Assembly (NCBI GenBank): GCA_001839685.1 | Contig: MLAK01000661.1 | Coordinates: 24,104-88,103, forward strand | Reading direction: 5' to 3' | Source of the DNA: Tritrichomonas foetus | Taxonomy: Eukaryota; Parabasalia; Tritrichomonadida; Tritrichomonadidae | DNA length: 64,000 nucleotides | Shown here: piece by piece, positions 32,281-43,061 of the stretch | How positions within the stretch are numbered: the stretch's first letter is position 1 | How the letters are laid out: each line of letters opens with the position of its first letter | Position numbers and translations under genes: made by a program | Notes under the pieces: generated by a model | The model's database searches: none | Seen by the model: only the letters and a program-made list of their open reading frames with translations | Told to the model about the DNA's origin: nothing

Positions 32281-33954
32281 TTATAATACATTATCGAAAA
32301 AATCTTTGGGGGTATATTCATTGATATCATTTGATCCTTGTGAATCAGTTAGCTCAGTAGCATATAATGGACTTAATAAATCTTCATTTGGTATAACTTT
32401 AGAATGTGATTGAGATGAGAAAAATTCGTTATTTGAAAAATCTAATAATTGAACATGTGGATTTTGTTCTCCTTGTGCATCAAAACTTCTCATTGATCTA
32501 ACAACTTTCTCTTTTTGATCAGCTGTTCCACAAAAGCCTCGATCACTGAGATCAAATGTGGAAAAGGCACAAATCCATCCTGATTCTGGATCTTGAATAG
32601 AATTTTTACGAATAAATTCAACAATTGATTCCGCTTTATATGGAAGAACAAGCAAAAACAATAATGGATTCAAGATAACTCCAAACAATTCTCGTAAGAA
32701 ATTTGCCCATAAAGGCTGATATAATTTTGAAATCTTATCCATTGTTGCCCATGAGTGTGCGCTATTTGAATCATCACGAAAATCATGATGAATCCATTTT
32801 TCAACTTCAATGAGCGCTTCTTCAGCAGACATAAAAGTTGGGTCCCTCCTTAGCATTGATGATGTTGCAGCATAGACAGTTGCAAGTAAAGCAACAAGCC
32901 AAGCAATTGTTTTCCCACCAAGTATCGGAAATGTCATAATTGTATTTATATCACTAAATAATCCAAATATTAGGAGAAGGGAAAGAAACGCTCCACTAAT
33001 AAATGAAGCCATTTTTGCTAATGGTAAAATAAATTCCGAAGGAAACTGATCCAAATAAAGATTAGCAAAGAAATAACTTCTCTCTAATCTCTCATTCAAT
33101 AAATGAGGTAATTCATTGAACTCTCGAATGATCCATTTCGCTTCAGTTGTCCATTCTTTGTACATAAGTGTGCCAGTTGAACTATGAAGTGATTGTGCGA
33201 ATTCTAAGAACAAGTAAAAAACTTGAAAACATAATAAAAATGGTGAAAACAAAGTGAGAAATATTCCAAGGAAAATGAATCTTCGCCTTAAATGACTTGC
33301 TACAAAAGGTGCACGCATGGATTGAGTACCATTTACTAGTGACTCACCATTTGAACTAAGGACAATGCCTGTCATGGCAAGTTTAAAAATGTAAATAAAA
33401 GCTTCTGTTATTGGAAAATGTTGTGCTTGTTTTTTCGGAGGGATTCTCCATGTGAACAATGATGAATCTGATACAATTGCACAGATATAGTTATCTTCTC
33501 GCAGTATTTCTTGTGCTATTGTTAATAATGATGTTTTGTGTGAAGTGTCAGAGATTAAAATATGATCAACAACTTCATTCCATTGTGTTGTTGGCAAATC
33601 TCGATTAGAAATACCAAGTGTATTAGTGTAATAATGATACAAACGAATAAATCGTGGAAGGGAATATAAAAACTGAATCAACTGAATAATATTAAATGTC
33701 ATAAATATGAATACACATATTTTCCAAAATATATTGAGGTTCTTCCATCCATCAGTAAACGAAGAAAATAGCTTGTGTATTGGTACACCTTCCGATATCT
33801 TGGAAACATTAAAGCATCCAAATAATAATATCGGAATTATTGATATAACAGCGCCAATTATGATTGAAGTGAGGCGATCCATTATAAATATCCAGAGTCC
33901 CTTGCTGCTATAGTATTCGTAGACGTAGGTCCATTTCTTCTCCCTATGATGCAT
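32281..33954 (-). CDS. ATG9: Autophagy lipid scramblase ATG9
   Basis: The 557-residue protein opens with VYEYYSSKGLWIFIMDRLTS, the ATG9 signature before the first membrane helix. It continues with four main membrane spans and re-entrant helices. Landmarks are LPRFIRLYHYYTNTLGIS, TQWNEVVDHIL, LRRRFIFLGIFLTLFSPFLL, LLNERLERSYFFANLYLDQF, GKTIAWLVALLATVYAATSS and ELFGVILNPLLFLLVLPYKA. ATG9 trimers scramble lipids in vesicles that seed autophagosomes. It is short against animal ATG9 (over 800) because both cytosolic tails are trimmed. A GAAAACGGCT element lies about 20 bases upstream. Confidence 0.92.
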   Translation of the reverse strand: MHHREKKWTYVYEYYSSKGLWIFIMDRLTSIIIGAVISIIPILLFGCFNVSKISEGVPIHKLFSSFTDGWKNLNIFWKICVFIFMTFNIIQLIQFLYSLPRFIRLYHYYTNTLGISNRDLPTTQWNEVVDHILISDTSHKTSLLTIAQEILREDNYICAIVSDSSLFTWRIPPKKQAQHFPITEAFIYIFKLAMTGIVLSSNGESLVNGTQSMRAPFVASHLRRRFIFLGIFLTLFSPFLLCFQVFYLFLEFAQSLHSSTGTLMYKEWTTEAKWIIREFNELPHLLNERLERSYFFANLYLDQFPSEFILPLAKMASFISGAFLSLLLIFGLFSDINTIMTFPILGGKTIAWLVALLATVYAATSSMLRRDPTFMSAEEALIEVEKWIHHDFRDDSNSAHSWATMDKISKLYQPLWANFLRELFGVILNPLLFLLVLPYKAESIVEFIRKNSIQDPESGWICAFSTFDLSDRGFCGTADQKEKVVRSMRSFDAQGEQNPHVQLLDFSNNEFFSSQSHSKVIPNEDLLSPLYATELTDSQGSNDINEYTPKDFFDNVL

Positions 33955-35167
33955 CTAAAATCTTTGGGTTTTGAAAACGGCTAAATTTAAGTTTACGATT
34001 AAAATGAATTGAAATTTTTCGTTTTGTGAGCATATCGTTTAACGTTATGCTCATTTTCAATGATTATTTTATGGATTAGATTGTGCATGTATATCTTGAA
34101 ATAAAAGTCTATTCATTTCAAATTAATTTGTGAAATATAATTACATGCATTTATAATAAAAAGATAAATTTATATACTTCTTTAACTCGTTTTATCCATC
34201 TCAAAAACCGCGAATATTGTATTTTTATATAAAATATAAAATGCGACCGGTTTTAGCGTGAACATCTAAGGTCAAATGAAAGTCAAATTAACGAAAAAGT
34301 GTTCACGGTAACACCGGTCACGCTATAATTTGATTTAGGAAATTCATGATGATTCGAAAGATTTTCAAATCAGGAAATGCTTATCAAGTCAAGAAATGAT
34401 AGTTTTTCTGGTATTCATAACTGGAAAAAAGATTTAAATATTACAAATATTTTCAAATAATTCCCAACATTTCCACATGATATTATTTTGATGAAGCAGT
34501 GTAAAAGGAAAAACAACTTAGTTTCTTTCAATTACATATGCTGTCGATCAATGATATAGAATAGATCAAAAATAAAAAATAATGAAATGATGGGTTCAGG
34601 TAATAGAAAAAATGGAACCAAAAAAATAAAAATAAAAAAATTGTGTGGCAGCATTTTTATCGTCTTTTAAAGATATGCTCGAACATTGTTGTGAGTAGAT
34701 AGAGATTTTGTTATTCTTAATAATAAGTTGGTGCTTTTCTTTAATGGAGAAAACTTTAACCAATTATTCAGCAAATGTTCTTTGCTGTCCTGACAGAGGT
34801 TAAAAAAGATCATAAAAAAATGTCCTTTATAATGAATAATATGCTTTTTGAAGAATCTCAAAAATTCTCTATTACAAACAAAATCGAAACATAACGTATG
34901 ATTCAATGAAATAAAAACATTGAATATTTTAGGCGAAAAGCTTCACATTGTCATCCAAGAGAATCTCTCCAAGAGCCAAGGAAATAAAAATCAAAACATA
35001 AAAATGCCATTTCAATCACAGTCAATATTCAATGCGAACTATATCACAAAAGTTGTTCTTCAATCCGCCATTTTTGATCATTGTGACTCTCCATTCTTTC
35101 TTCTGAATTTTAACGGAGAGTGGCAAATTTTGATAAATCTCTCACAATTAAAAGAATATTTTACAAG
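33955..35167. other. Long intergenic stretch, one hairpin
   Basis: About 1.2 kb with no gene that I can support; short frames at 34667-34906 and 34920-35258 have no recognisable content and the second runs into the opposite-strand gene. The one structure is the imperfect hairpin at 34243-34323. Confidence 0.5.
34243..34323. repeat. Imperfect inverted repeat (hairpin)
   Basis: GCGACCGGTTTTAGCGTGAACA at 34243-34264 pairs with GTTCACGGTAACACCGGTCACGC at the right (34300-34323), with a few mismatches and one 2-base bulge, around a 35-base centre. GC content is well above the surroundings. The centre has GGTCAAATGAAAGTCAAAT, like the TTTGACC repeats at 15659. It may be a short transposon relic or a binding site. 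Confidence 0.45.
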
Positions 35168-35596
35168 TTATGAAATTGTATTAAACGTTTGGTTTCGGTT
35201 GCCATCACTGTCACTGCTATCGAAATTATCAAAATCAATAAATTCGTCAGCAGGCTGATCCAACAGTGGCTCCATTTTGTTTAAATTAGTGAGGCTTCTC
35301 GACTTTTTAATAATTAAGTTTTCTTGTGCTGTTTCTTGATTAGTTTTGATAAAGGAATGAAAAATGGCGCCATTGTAAATGACTTTCATGATATTTTGAA
35401 TTACGTCGAATGAAAGCTGCTTGGAAATGGAATCTATCATGGAATTGAAGTCAAATTCATCAAATTGGTTGGAAGGGTTGGATGAAAAGTTTGAAAAGAA
35501 CTCGGATTCGGTATTAGAATAAATTGCTGTTGGAGCATATAATGACTTCCATTTCTGAAATTCTTGCCAAATTAAAGAATCGTCCGAGAAAGTCAT
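35168..35596 (-). CDS. Hypothetical acidic protein, 142 aa
   Basis: I placed the start at the ATG at 35596 (MTFSDDSLIWQEF). The frame is open 14 codons further up but only from a TTG, and a GATTTAAACGGTC element at 35613-35625 lies between. The protein is S/N/D-rich with one helical segment (FNSMIDSISKQLSFDVIQNI) and an acidic C-terminus (DEFIDFDNFDSSDSDGN). I do not recognise it. Confidence 0.55.
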   Translation of the reverse strand: MTFSDDSLIWQEFQKWKSLYAPTAIYSNTESEFFSNFSSNPSNQFDEFDFNSMIDSISKQLSFDVIQNIMKVIYNGAIFHSFIKTNQETAQENLIIKKSRSLTNLNKMEPLLDQPADEFIDFDNFDSSDSDGNRNQTFNTIS

Positions 35597-35860
35597 GAAA
35601 ATATATTGGAAAGATTTAAACGGTCGATTGAAACGCAATTTTGATCTAATTGATAGAATTTCTTTTTTATCTGGTTTTATATATTCACCATCTTTCCAGG
35701 TGATGTAGACACTTGCACATATGCCTCTTCATTACTATAAAACGTGAAATCGATTTTCAGATTATTGATGTTTATTCTAACCATTTAATAACAGAAAAAC
35801 TCAAACGAAAACCAATTTTTTTCCCAAAATTACCTTTCGATTCAAAAAACACGTGTCGAG

Positions 35861-36964
35861 ATGCCTGTTCGAAAAGCAGCACCATCAACAGCAGCATCTC
35901 ATGCGACTTCACATCGGTCAACACGCTCAACCGCAAATAGTAAATATTCGCAGGATCATATTATTTTCTCGAGAAAATATCGACTGAAAGACGACGAACA
36001 GCCCCTTGAACTGGCAACACTTCACTCACCAGATAATAAAATTAAACCGATTTCTCGAAAATGGGTTTCCCCACAATTAATTAAACCAATACTCAATCGA
36101 ATGCTTGATTTAATCGATGAAATTGATATTCCAAAGCATTTATTATTCGAACTCTCACGTCAGATTCGCGCTTTACAGCACATAGTATCCTATAATAATT
36201 CATCTAATATTTCATTATCCACATTGCACGACGAATTCTGGTCAGGCTGGCAGACATTCAAATCTAATGTTAGTAGTGCTATTCAGCCGGAAGGGGCAGC
36301 CTCTTTTGTTCGCTCCCAACTTTCAAAAGCATCCGACCATTTAACTCTGGCAGAAAATTCACTTCCCGAAAATTGTTACAACCAACAAGTTTTTGATTAC
36401 ATATTTGATAAAATGGATATTGTATATAACTCTTTAAGAACATCCCCTGACATCCACAGCATAAAAAGAGTTTATACTGTTGTCTCCCAGAATATGGAGT
36501 GTTTTTTCGTTGATGAAGAAACCGCTCATTTGTTCCTGAAACGAATTCGACGCTGTGTGAAAGCCATAAACACTATAAATGAAGTCAATACTCATGTTTT
36601 TGAAGAAATAAATGAAGCTGAGCTTTCACTGAAAGATTTGATTCCTGAAACCCTCAAAAAAAGGCGAGGAAAATCCGTCTCAAATGATCGAAAAATTGGT
36701 CCGCCTTCTTTTGTCAAAAATACAACTTTACGATCCTTGAAAACAGTGAAATTTGCCTCAGAAAGAAGAGCGGTGACACCACCGGCAAGAAAAAGACATT
36801 TCAGTAGCTTTGTCAGCTTGACGCCATCTTCGTCAAACAAAAACAGAAATATTTTATCTGATTCAAAAAGTACGACATCGCATGGATCCGCTGGAAGAAG
36901 AGACCGAGGATATGCAAGAAGTTCAGCAAGTACTTCAGTGAGGAGAAGAAATGATCCTTACTAG
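35861..36964 (+). CDS. Hypothetical basic protein, 367 aa
   Basis: The protein starts with an S/T/A-rich basic tail (PVRKAAPSTAASHATSHRST). A helical core follows (residues 70-255), including KPILNRMLDLIDEIDIPKHL and FDYIFDKMDIVYNSLRT. The end is a 110-residue basic, serine-rich tail with several S/T-P and R-S sites. No known domain is visible. Cytoskeletal or chromatin association would fit the charge, but this is only an inference. Confidence 0.6.
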   Translation: MPVRKAAPSTAASHATSHRSTRSTANSKYSQDHIIFSRKYRLKDDEQPLELATLHSPDNKIKPISRKWVSPQLIKPILNRMLDLIDEIDIPKHLLFELSRQIRALQHIVSYNNSSNISLSTLHDEFWSGWQTFKSNVSSAIQPEGAASFVRSQLSKASDHLTLAENSLPENCYNQQVFDYIFDKMDIVYNSLRTSPDIHSIKRVYTVVSQNMECFFVDEETAHLFLKRIRRCVKAINTINEVNTHVFEEINEAELSLKDLIPETLKKRRGKSVSNDRKIGPPSFVKNTTLRSLKTVKFASERRAVTPPARKRHFSSFVSLTPSSSNKNRNILSDSKSTTSHGSAGRRDRGYARSSASTSVRRRNDPY

Positions 36965-37826
36965 AGTTTCTCTTTTTTGTTTTTATTAAATTTGAAAATA
37001 ATTTTTGACTTTTTCCAAAGATTCTCTTTTTATATTATGTACAATTCTTATATATCGCGTTTTTTCTTTAACACATCTACTTGAAAGCAAAACATCTTTT
37101 CGAGGAAATGTTTTTTTTTATTATTATTTGGAGTTATTCTCATTACATTATTCTCTGGTGAATCAACTGGTTTTATTTTAAGGTTGCCACGATTTCAAGC
37201 CAAATGAAATGAGATAATCCTCGAATGTAGAAATTTAATTCAGAATATAAAATTTGTTAATGTGCCGATAAAAAAAATTGAATGTCTTTTCAAAAAAAGG
37301 AAAAAAGGTATAAGCATAAACTATTTAAATAAATTTTTGTCATTATGTTTTTCTGAGTAATTTTCAGTAGTATTGAAAATTCACGTCTGTCCAAAAATTG
37401 AGATGTTTATGCGCCTTCTGAATTCTGAGAATTTCTTATATTTACATTTTCATCTCAATTGTGATTGATGCTAATTTTGTACAATAATAACTCATTATGC
37501 GCACTAACTAAAATATCTATGTGTGTTGTCATCATAAAACGCAATGAAAATAACTAATCGAGCGAATTCAAACTAATTGATCTTGTAAAAAAAGATAGAA
37601 TTCATTTCCTGCTATCTAAAAAAATAAACAAGATAATTCTATAATTAACATCACCCAAAGAAAACACTTATTATTTGGCACCAAAAAGTAGTATTCGATA
37701 GCTTTATCTCATATAGTTACACAAATAAATTGAATTAAAATTGAAAGAATTACAGTCATCAATTGAATTCACAAAATGACCGATATTTTATGACTTTTCT
37801 ACACAATTTGTCAAAAATTTCCGGAA
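36965..37826. other. Intergenic
   Basis: About 860 bp, AT-rich, with no coding frame on either strand and no clear repeat. It must hold the AGC kinase promoter. Confidence 0.5.
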
Positions 37827-39104
37827 ATGGAAGAACTTTCTTTTTCAGGAGAACTTAAATATAAAGGATGGCACATCGTTATTTGGCACAAAGTATACTG
37901 TGAAGTACGAGGAGCAATCTTCTCGATTTACGACTTAAAAGGCGGCAAGAAAAAAATCGAAAAAGAAATTCCAATTACAATCCATACAGAAATATCCACA
38001 TCGTGTAAAGGACAAAAAGGTAGGCTTAAAGTCAAAAATCCAGGCGAAGTTCGGTGTCATACATTTTCCGGAGATATGAATTTAATTCGTGAATGGGCCA
38101 TGTATTTAAGAGCCGGCACATTTCAAACAACTGGCGTCACTATGGAGGATTTTGAGATTCAATCGGTAATTGGCCGTGGATTTTATGGGAAAGTGATGCT
38201 ATGCAAAAATAAGAAAAATGGAGGGCTTTATGCCATTAAAACAATAAGGAAAACATTACTAATTCAAAACGACGATACAGTTTCGATATTTCGGGAAAGA
38301 AATATTTTATCCCAAATTCGACATCCTTTCATTGTTTCTCTATTTTTCGCCTATCAAACAAAATCAAAATTTTACATTGGCCTTGAATATGCTTCTGGTG
38401 GTGATTTATTCAAACGAATCAGGAACCCAGGAATTCCATTCAATGACGTTCGATTGTATGTTGCTGAGATTGCACTTGCTTTACAGCATCTCCATAACAA
38501 TGGAATCATCTATCGAGATTTAAAACCAGAAAATGTAATGCTTGATGAAAGCGGACATATTAAGTTGACTGATTTTGGATTGGCGAAAAACATTTCCGAG
38601 ACAGGAACAACGAAAACTATGTGTGGGACATCAGATTATATTGCTCCAGAAATTGTCCAAAATGTAAGTTATTCTTTTCCAATAGATTGGTGGGCACTTG
38701 GGGTGTTAACATATGAAATGTGTTTTAAGAAAACTCCTTTCAAAGATGCAAATAGAGCTAATCAATATAAAAGAATAGTCAACGAAACTCCAAACTTTCC
38801 AGATGACACAGATTCCATTACAAAAGACTTCATTTTGAAATTGCTTGAGAAAAATCCACAGAAAAGAGCATCGTTATCAACACTAATTGACCATAAATTC
38901 TTCAAGGGAATGAACTTTGCTGATATTAAAGAAAAGAAAATTTCTCCGTCGTTTATTCCAAAACAATCGAACGGGAAACCAATTTATTTCGATAAAATAT
39001 TCACAAATGAAGAACCGCAAGATTCAATTGCTACTCCACAGACTAACTTCTCTGGATTCGAATACAACTGCCAAGTCGGAAAATCATTTATTTTCCCAGT
39101 ATAA
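37827..39104 (+). CDS. AGC kinase with N-terminal PH domain, PKB/AKT-like
   Basis: The 425-residue protein has a PH domain at about 3-98, ending in the expected tryptophan helix (NLIREWAMYLR). Kinase motifs are GRGFYGKV at 116-123, ATP lysine K138, YRDLKPEN at 229-236 and DFG at 249-251. The activation loop TKTMCGTSDYIAPE places the PDK1 site at T264. The C-terminal tail ends in a hydrophobic motif NFSGFEY at 407-413. Domain order is that of AKT: phosphoinositide binding recruits the kinase to membranes for growth signalling. The hydrophobic-motif phosphosite is a glutamate (E412), so the second activating phosphate is not needed. Confidence 0.9.
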   Translation: MEELSFSGELKYKGWHIVIWHKVYCEVRGAIFSIYDLKGGKKKIEKEIPITIHTEISTSCKGQKGRLKVKNPGEVRCHTFSGDMNLIREWAMYLRAGTFQTTGVTMEDFEIQSVIGRGFYGKVMLCKNKKNGGLYAIKTIRKTLLIQNDDTVSIFRERNILSQIRHPFIVSLFFAYQTKSKFYIGLEYASGGDLFKRIRNPGIPFNDVRLYVAEIALALQHLHNNGIIYRDLKPENVMLDESGHIKLTDFGLAKNISETGTTKTMCGTSDYIAPEIVQNVSYSFPIDWWALGVLTYEMCFKKTPFKDANRANQYKRIVNETPNFPDDTDSITKDFILKLLEKNPQKRASLSTLIDHKFFKGMNFADIKEKKISPSFIPKQSNGKPIYFDKIFTNEEPQDSIATPQTNFSGFEYNCQVGKSFIFPV

Positions 39105-39131
39105 AATGTGTTGATTGTTTCTTTTTATTTT

Positions 39132-39164
<33 letters not shown>

Positions 39165-39711
39165 TTCTTTCTAAAATGTAAGATAACAATGTTAAAAGAT
39201 ATTACGTGATGACAAAAGAATAACTAATTTTAAACAAATCCGATCAATCAATTGAGGCTAAATATCGAATTTATCAATTTTTCTATTATAATGAATATAA
39301 TTTAAATGTGCAATGATCTTTTTGAACATAGAATAATCAACTATGGGGTTTCAATGTCAAGAAGCTATCTCAAGCAATGAAGAAGTACGAGATGAAGAAC
39401 AATGTGACCAGAAAAAAGATAATAACTCTGTAAGTAATGAGAACCGAAAGAATTGGGATATATAAGGTGAGCTGATTGCAATTCATACAGATTGTTTTTT
39501 TTTTCCCAAAATATAACACTGCACGTTTAAATATGAAGAGATGCTCTCAGTAAATATTGAAAGTTTAACTGGATATCGAAGGCAAGCATAAAAAGTGATA
39601 TTGGTGAGAAAAGTTCAGTAAATAATATTACAACAAACAATATTAAAACAAATCTAATCCAATTCTATTTTAGCGGAACCGAATTAGAAATAAGTTGATA
39701 ATATATTTAAT
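39105..39711. other. Intergenic with a 29-base T run
   Basis: A homopolymer of 29 T lies at 39134-39162, just after the AGC kinase. The rest is AT-rich, with a second T-run near 39496. No gene. Confidence 0.6.
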
Positions 39712-41148
39712 TTATTCAGATTCAATAAAAACAGCATTGGGTAAAATTTTCCGAACATCTTCTTTTGTTGATTCAGACAACCGTGATTTCATATGATAAA
39801 TTAAATGTTCAACACTTGCCCTTAAGTCAAAGACAGGAGGTATAATAATTGGCGTTACTTCATTCATAGCAGGATATAAAATTGTACATATTTTGTTCAA
39901 TGGAGGTAGTGGCAATCCAGTTGTTTTATATCTCGCGGTATTCAAAGAAAACACTTTCACTGTTGATGTTTCTTTAAATATGTCTTTAATTTGATACAAT
40001 AATTGCATTTGCTTCACGTATTCATTATCAGATGCTGGATCACCAATTAATATTAAACTGTCAGTCGTATTCTCTTTGACTATATCAATGAAATCAGCCG
40101 AACTTATCATTGGAATTGGTTCAATGTTTAACCTATTTGCTATTAAATCTGTCTTTTTATGAGTTGAAATAATACTTCTCATCCATTTTCTTATATTTAC
40201 ACGGCTCACTTTACCTTTATAGAAAATAGGATCACCTGAATTCTTATAATGATATTGTTTCATTGCAAAGAAAACAGGATTAGACGTATTAGTAACGCCA
40301 GAATAATACGTATATTTATCACAATCAAAAAAATCACAAGATTCATAGTTAATTTGATCACCGAAAACGCTATAACAATGTTTTACAATGTCAGCAACTA
40401 TGTGTCTATGCAAATTATTCTCTTTATTCACCAAGGAAACTAAAGTCCATTGATTTTTCATTGAGTTTCCAACAATTTGATTCTGATATAACGGTTTAAT
40501 GATTGGAGTAATTCGATTCTTTAGTTTTTCGTCAGAAAATTGCTCAAAAAGAATGGAAGTTTCATCAAGAGGATGGTTCAGTTGGGCAATCGGATTTACT
40601 GTAATTCCAAGGCTATGCGCAATCGAAATGTCTGGAACATAAGCGATTGGAACTTTGGGCATATTTTCGAAAAATCCACGAATTAAATAAGCAAGCTGTG
40701 ATTGAACTTCACCAAAAAAAATAACATTTGTTGGCTTTATGTCTTGAAATTCTCTGACTTGATTAATTGTGGTCAGATGTTCAGGCGCGTTGTTATCGTT
40801 AATGAAATCTGAAATAAAAGAAGAAATTCTCTTTTCTGTCCAATCGCCATAATAGGATCCAGCGTATTCACCATTTTTGAATAATGCGATTTCTGGATTT
40901 TGAGTGATTGGTATTTTTTCGATTTCTGAAGAATTTCTGCGTGTATTGTAGCATGAGACTGTTAGAATATCCTTGTGGCGATTGTAAACTCGATTCAAAA
41001 CTGAGAAAAAGTTGCGGAATAATGAATGATCACCAGCATAAAATAAGATGGCGGTATAGACGTTTTTCTCTAAAATTTGTGGCAAGGTTTCGTTACTTTC
41101 GAAATCGTATTGTTGAAACAATAAGAAAGAAAAAAGAAAAAGCAGCAT
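39712..41148 (-). CDS. Secretory thioredoxin-fold protein, PDI-like without CxxC
   Basis: The 478-residue protein begins with a clear signal peptide (MLLFLFSFLLF). A thioredoxin-like fold follows: NVYTAILFYAGDHSLFRNFF, then PITQNPEIALFKNGEYAGSY. The active-site CxxC position is GDHS, so redox activity is lost. Further thioredoxin-like segments are seen around VIFFGEVQSQLAYLI and SLILIGDPAS. There is no KDEL-type ending; the protein ends VFIESE. A chaperone role in the ER is inferred from the fold. The last 40 residues are helical. Confidence 0.6.
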   Translation of the reverse strand: MLLFLFSFLLFQQYDFESNETLPQILEKNVYTAILFYAGDHSLFRNFFSVLNRVYNRHKDILTVSCYNTRRNSSEIEKIPITQNPEIALFKNGEYAGSYYGDWTEKRISSFISDFINDNNAPEHLTTINQVREFQDIKPTNVIFFGEVQSQLAYLIRGFFENMPKVPIAYVPDISIAHSLGITVNPIAQLNHPLDETSILFEQFSDEKLKNRITPIIKPLYQNQIVGNSMKNQWTLVSLVNKENNLHRHIVADIVKHCYSVFGDQINYESCDFFDCDKYTYYSGVTNTSNPVFFAMKQYHYKNSGDPIFYKGKVSRVNIRKWMRSIISTHKKTDLIANRLNIEPIPMISSADFIDIVKENTTDSLILIGDPASDNEYVKQMQLLYQIKDIFKETSTVKVFSLNTARYKTTGLPLPPLNKICTILYPAMNEVTPIIIPPVFDLRASVEHLIYHMKSRLSESTKEDVRKILPNAVFIESE

Positions 41149-41543
41149 TTTGAATACGAAATGTGATATGAAATAGGATAGAAATCTTTCTCAAGTGACT
41201 TTCTGGATGATTTCATATCACAATTCTAACATGAGATTGCGGTAATTCAACGATCCACATTCAAGGAATTGGGGCACTATAAATTGAATACAACGTAGAT
41301 TCTACATACATGAATATCATAGCAATTAGAAAACTCATCCACTCTTTATCACAATGAAGTAAGAAACATTGCGATTCACATTGATAACTATCAAAACTAT
41401 TCAATTTTTCAGGTGTAATTTTCAGCGTAATTTTATCGTCAAACTATACAAATCTTCATGTGTGATATTGAATTATTCTGACAAAATATTAGAAAAATAT
41501 AACCATTTTTTGTGAATATAAATATCAGATTTTATCATTTATT
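41149..41543. other. Intergenic between divergent genes
   Basis: About 395 bp holding the promoters of the PDI-like and 7TM genes. No AAACG element is obvious; nothing else recognised. Confidence 0.45.
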
Positions 41544-42851
41544 ATGATCTTTTCGTTATTTTTCATCATTTTATATAAGAAAAAAGTGTCTGTTTACACA
41601 TCAAGATCTCAGTTTTTACTTCCAGATTTTGGCTTTGATGAAAATGGAACATATTCAATTGATGTGGATATTCCCCCTGATTTTCAGCAACATTTACAGT
41701 TATCGTTCCTTGATAGTGAAGGATATAGGAAAATCTCTGTATCTTTCTTTCCTCCATTAGTGTGTGATATGGATTATCCCAAATATGATATCAATTTTAC
41801 AAATCACATTTTCAATGGTACAATAGAAAATAAAACCACATTATATCCATTTTTGTTGAGGTGTGAAGAGAACATTTTTTCATACATTGATATCACGGCA
41901 ACAGTGACCTATAAAAATCCAACGACGTATCTTGACAATAGATTAGTTACAGGAATTAGTAGTCAGATGGCCATGAGTATTATTTTCTTCACATTCTCAA
42001 TTATTTGGATAGTGAATTGGATTCTCAATTTCAAATATCAAATTGGACTTCATTATTGCCTAACCGCAACTATTTTATCTGTAATGTTTTATCATGCAAT
42101 TCGTTTTTGTGAACTTAAGCAGTTGGATAAATCCGATGATTCAAAAGGCTTCACTGGAGCAAGAATTACATTCAAATGGATTTCTGCTTCAATCTTTGCT
42201 TTCTTTTTATTACTTGCTGCACATGGTTTTTGTGTTGTTGTTGATACTATTTCGAGGAAAAAAGTTTTATTATCTGCTTTTTATTCAGCATTCTTTATTG
42301 GCTGTATGTCATTCCTGCTTTATTATAATTATGGCAGCAATCGAAACATCCTTATGATTTTTACACTAATTTCTGCAGTTTTGTATGGACATGAATTGAT
42401 TGTGAACTTAAGCCATGCTTCTTATCAGCTTGTTGCACTTCTTTTAGCAGCTTCGAATTCTGGTCTTCCAACAGGAACTCCAATTTTCCTCAAAAACGAT
42501 TTGTATTTACATTTCCAAAGAATTCTATTAGCGATTCTTTTATTAGTGATGACTTATTTGGCTATAAATTCATTTTCTTATGCAATACCACTATGGGCGA
42601 TTGAATTCATTGGTCAATCAATGGAATTAGGAATATTACTTTCTTTGGCTTATCTTTTCCGTCTAAGAAAAAGTTCTCATTCTGATTATCACCATATTGA
42701 TGATGGAATTGAAGGAGATGATATTCCATTAAGGACCCTTGATAATCCGGCAGACTATATAAGTGGCGGTCCATCTCCTACACAACCACTTTTAATCCAA
42801 ACACCAAGTGGCGAGCAAACAGCAACTGGTAAATTTGTTTCATCTGTATAA
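41544..42851 (+). CDS. Seven-span membrane protein with luminal N-domain (GOST/TMEM181-like)
   Basis: The 435-residue protein has a hydrophobic start (MIFSLFFIILY). A beta-rich extracellular or luminal domain of about 130 residues follows, with several NxS/T sites. Then come about seven hydrophobic spans from residue 145 to 375, and a soluble acidic tail ending GKFVSSV. A GOLD-like domain plus 7TM is the plan of the GOST, Wntless and TMEM181 families of Golgi trafficking proteins. I cannot choose among them. A second protein of the same plan lies at 47453. Confidence 0.55.
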   Translation: MIFSLFFIILYKKKVSVYTSRSQFLLPDFGFDENGTYSIDVDIPPDFQQHLQLSFLDSEGYRKISVSFFPPLVCDMDYPKYDINFTNHIFNGTIENKTTLYPFLLRCEENIFSYIDITATVTYKNPTTYLDNRLVTGISSQMAMSIIFFTFSIIWIVNWILNFKYQIGLHYCLTATILSVMFYHAIRFCELKQLDKSDDSKGFTGARITFKWISASIFAFFLLLAAHGFCVVVDTISRKKVLLSAFYSAFFIGCMSFLLYYNYGSNRNILMIFTLISAVLYGHELIVNLSHASYQLVALLLAASNSGLPTGTPIFLKNDLYLHFQRILLAILLLVMTYLAINSFSYAIPLWAIEFIGQSMELGILLSLAYLFRLRKSSHSDYHHIDDGIEGDDIPLRTLDNPADYISGGPSPTQPLLIQTPSGEQTATGKFVSSV

Positions 42852-43061
42852 ACTACATTTCATCTAATCCATTTAATTTTTTTTCATTTTCTAATCTTTT
42901 TATATTTGACAAATGCAGTTAACTTTAATAAAATAAACCAACGGGAATCTATTCAATGAATTATTAAATAATAAGGAATGAAGGTATTTCACAATACGGT
43001 TAATAATTTTGTAGTTAACTCATATAAATAAGAAATTTGACCAATGAATTGACCATTATAA

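Noticed and set aside
34920..35258. Plus-strand ORF of 112 codons
   Set aside because: It overlaps the opposite 35168-35596 gene, has poor composition and starts at a TTG.
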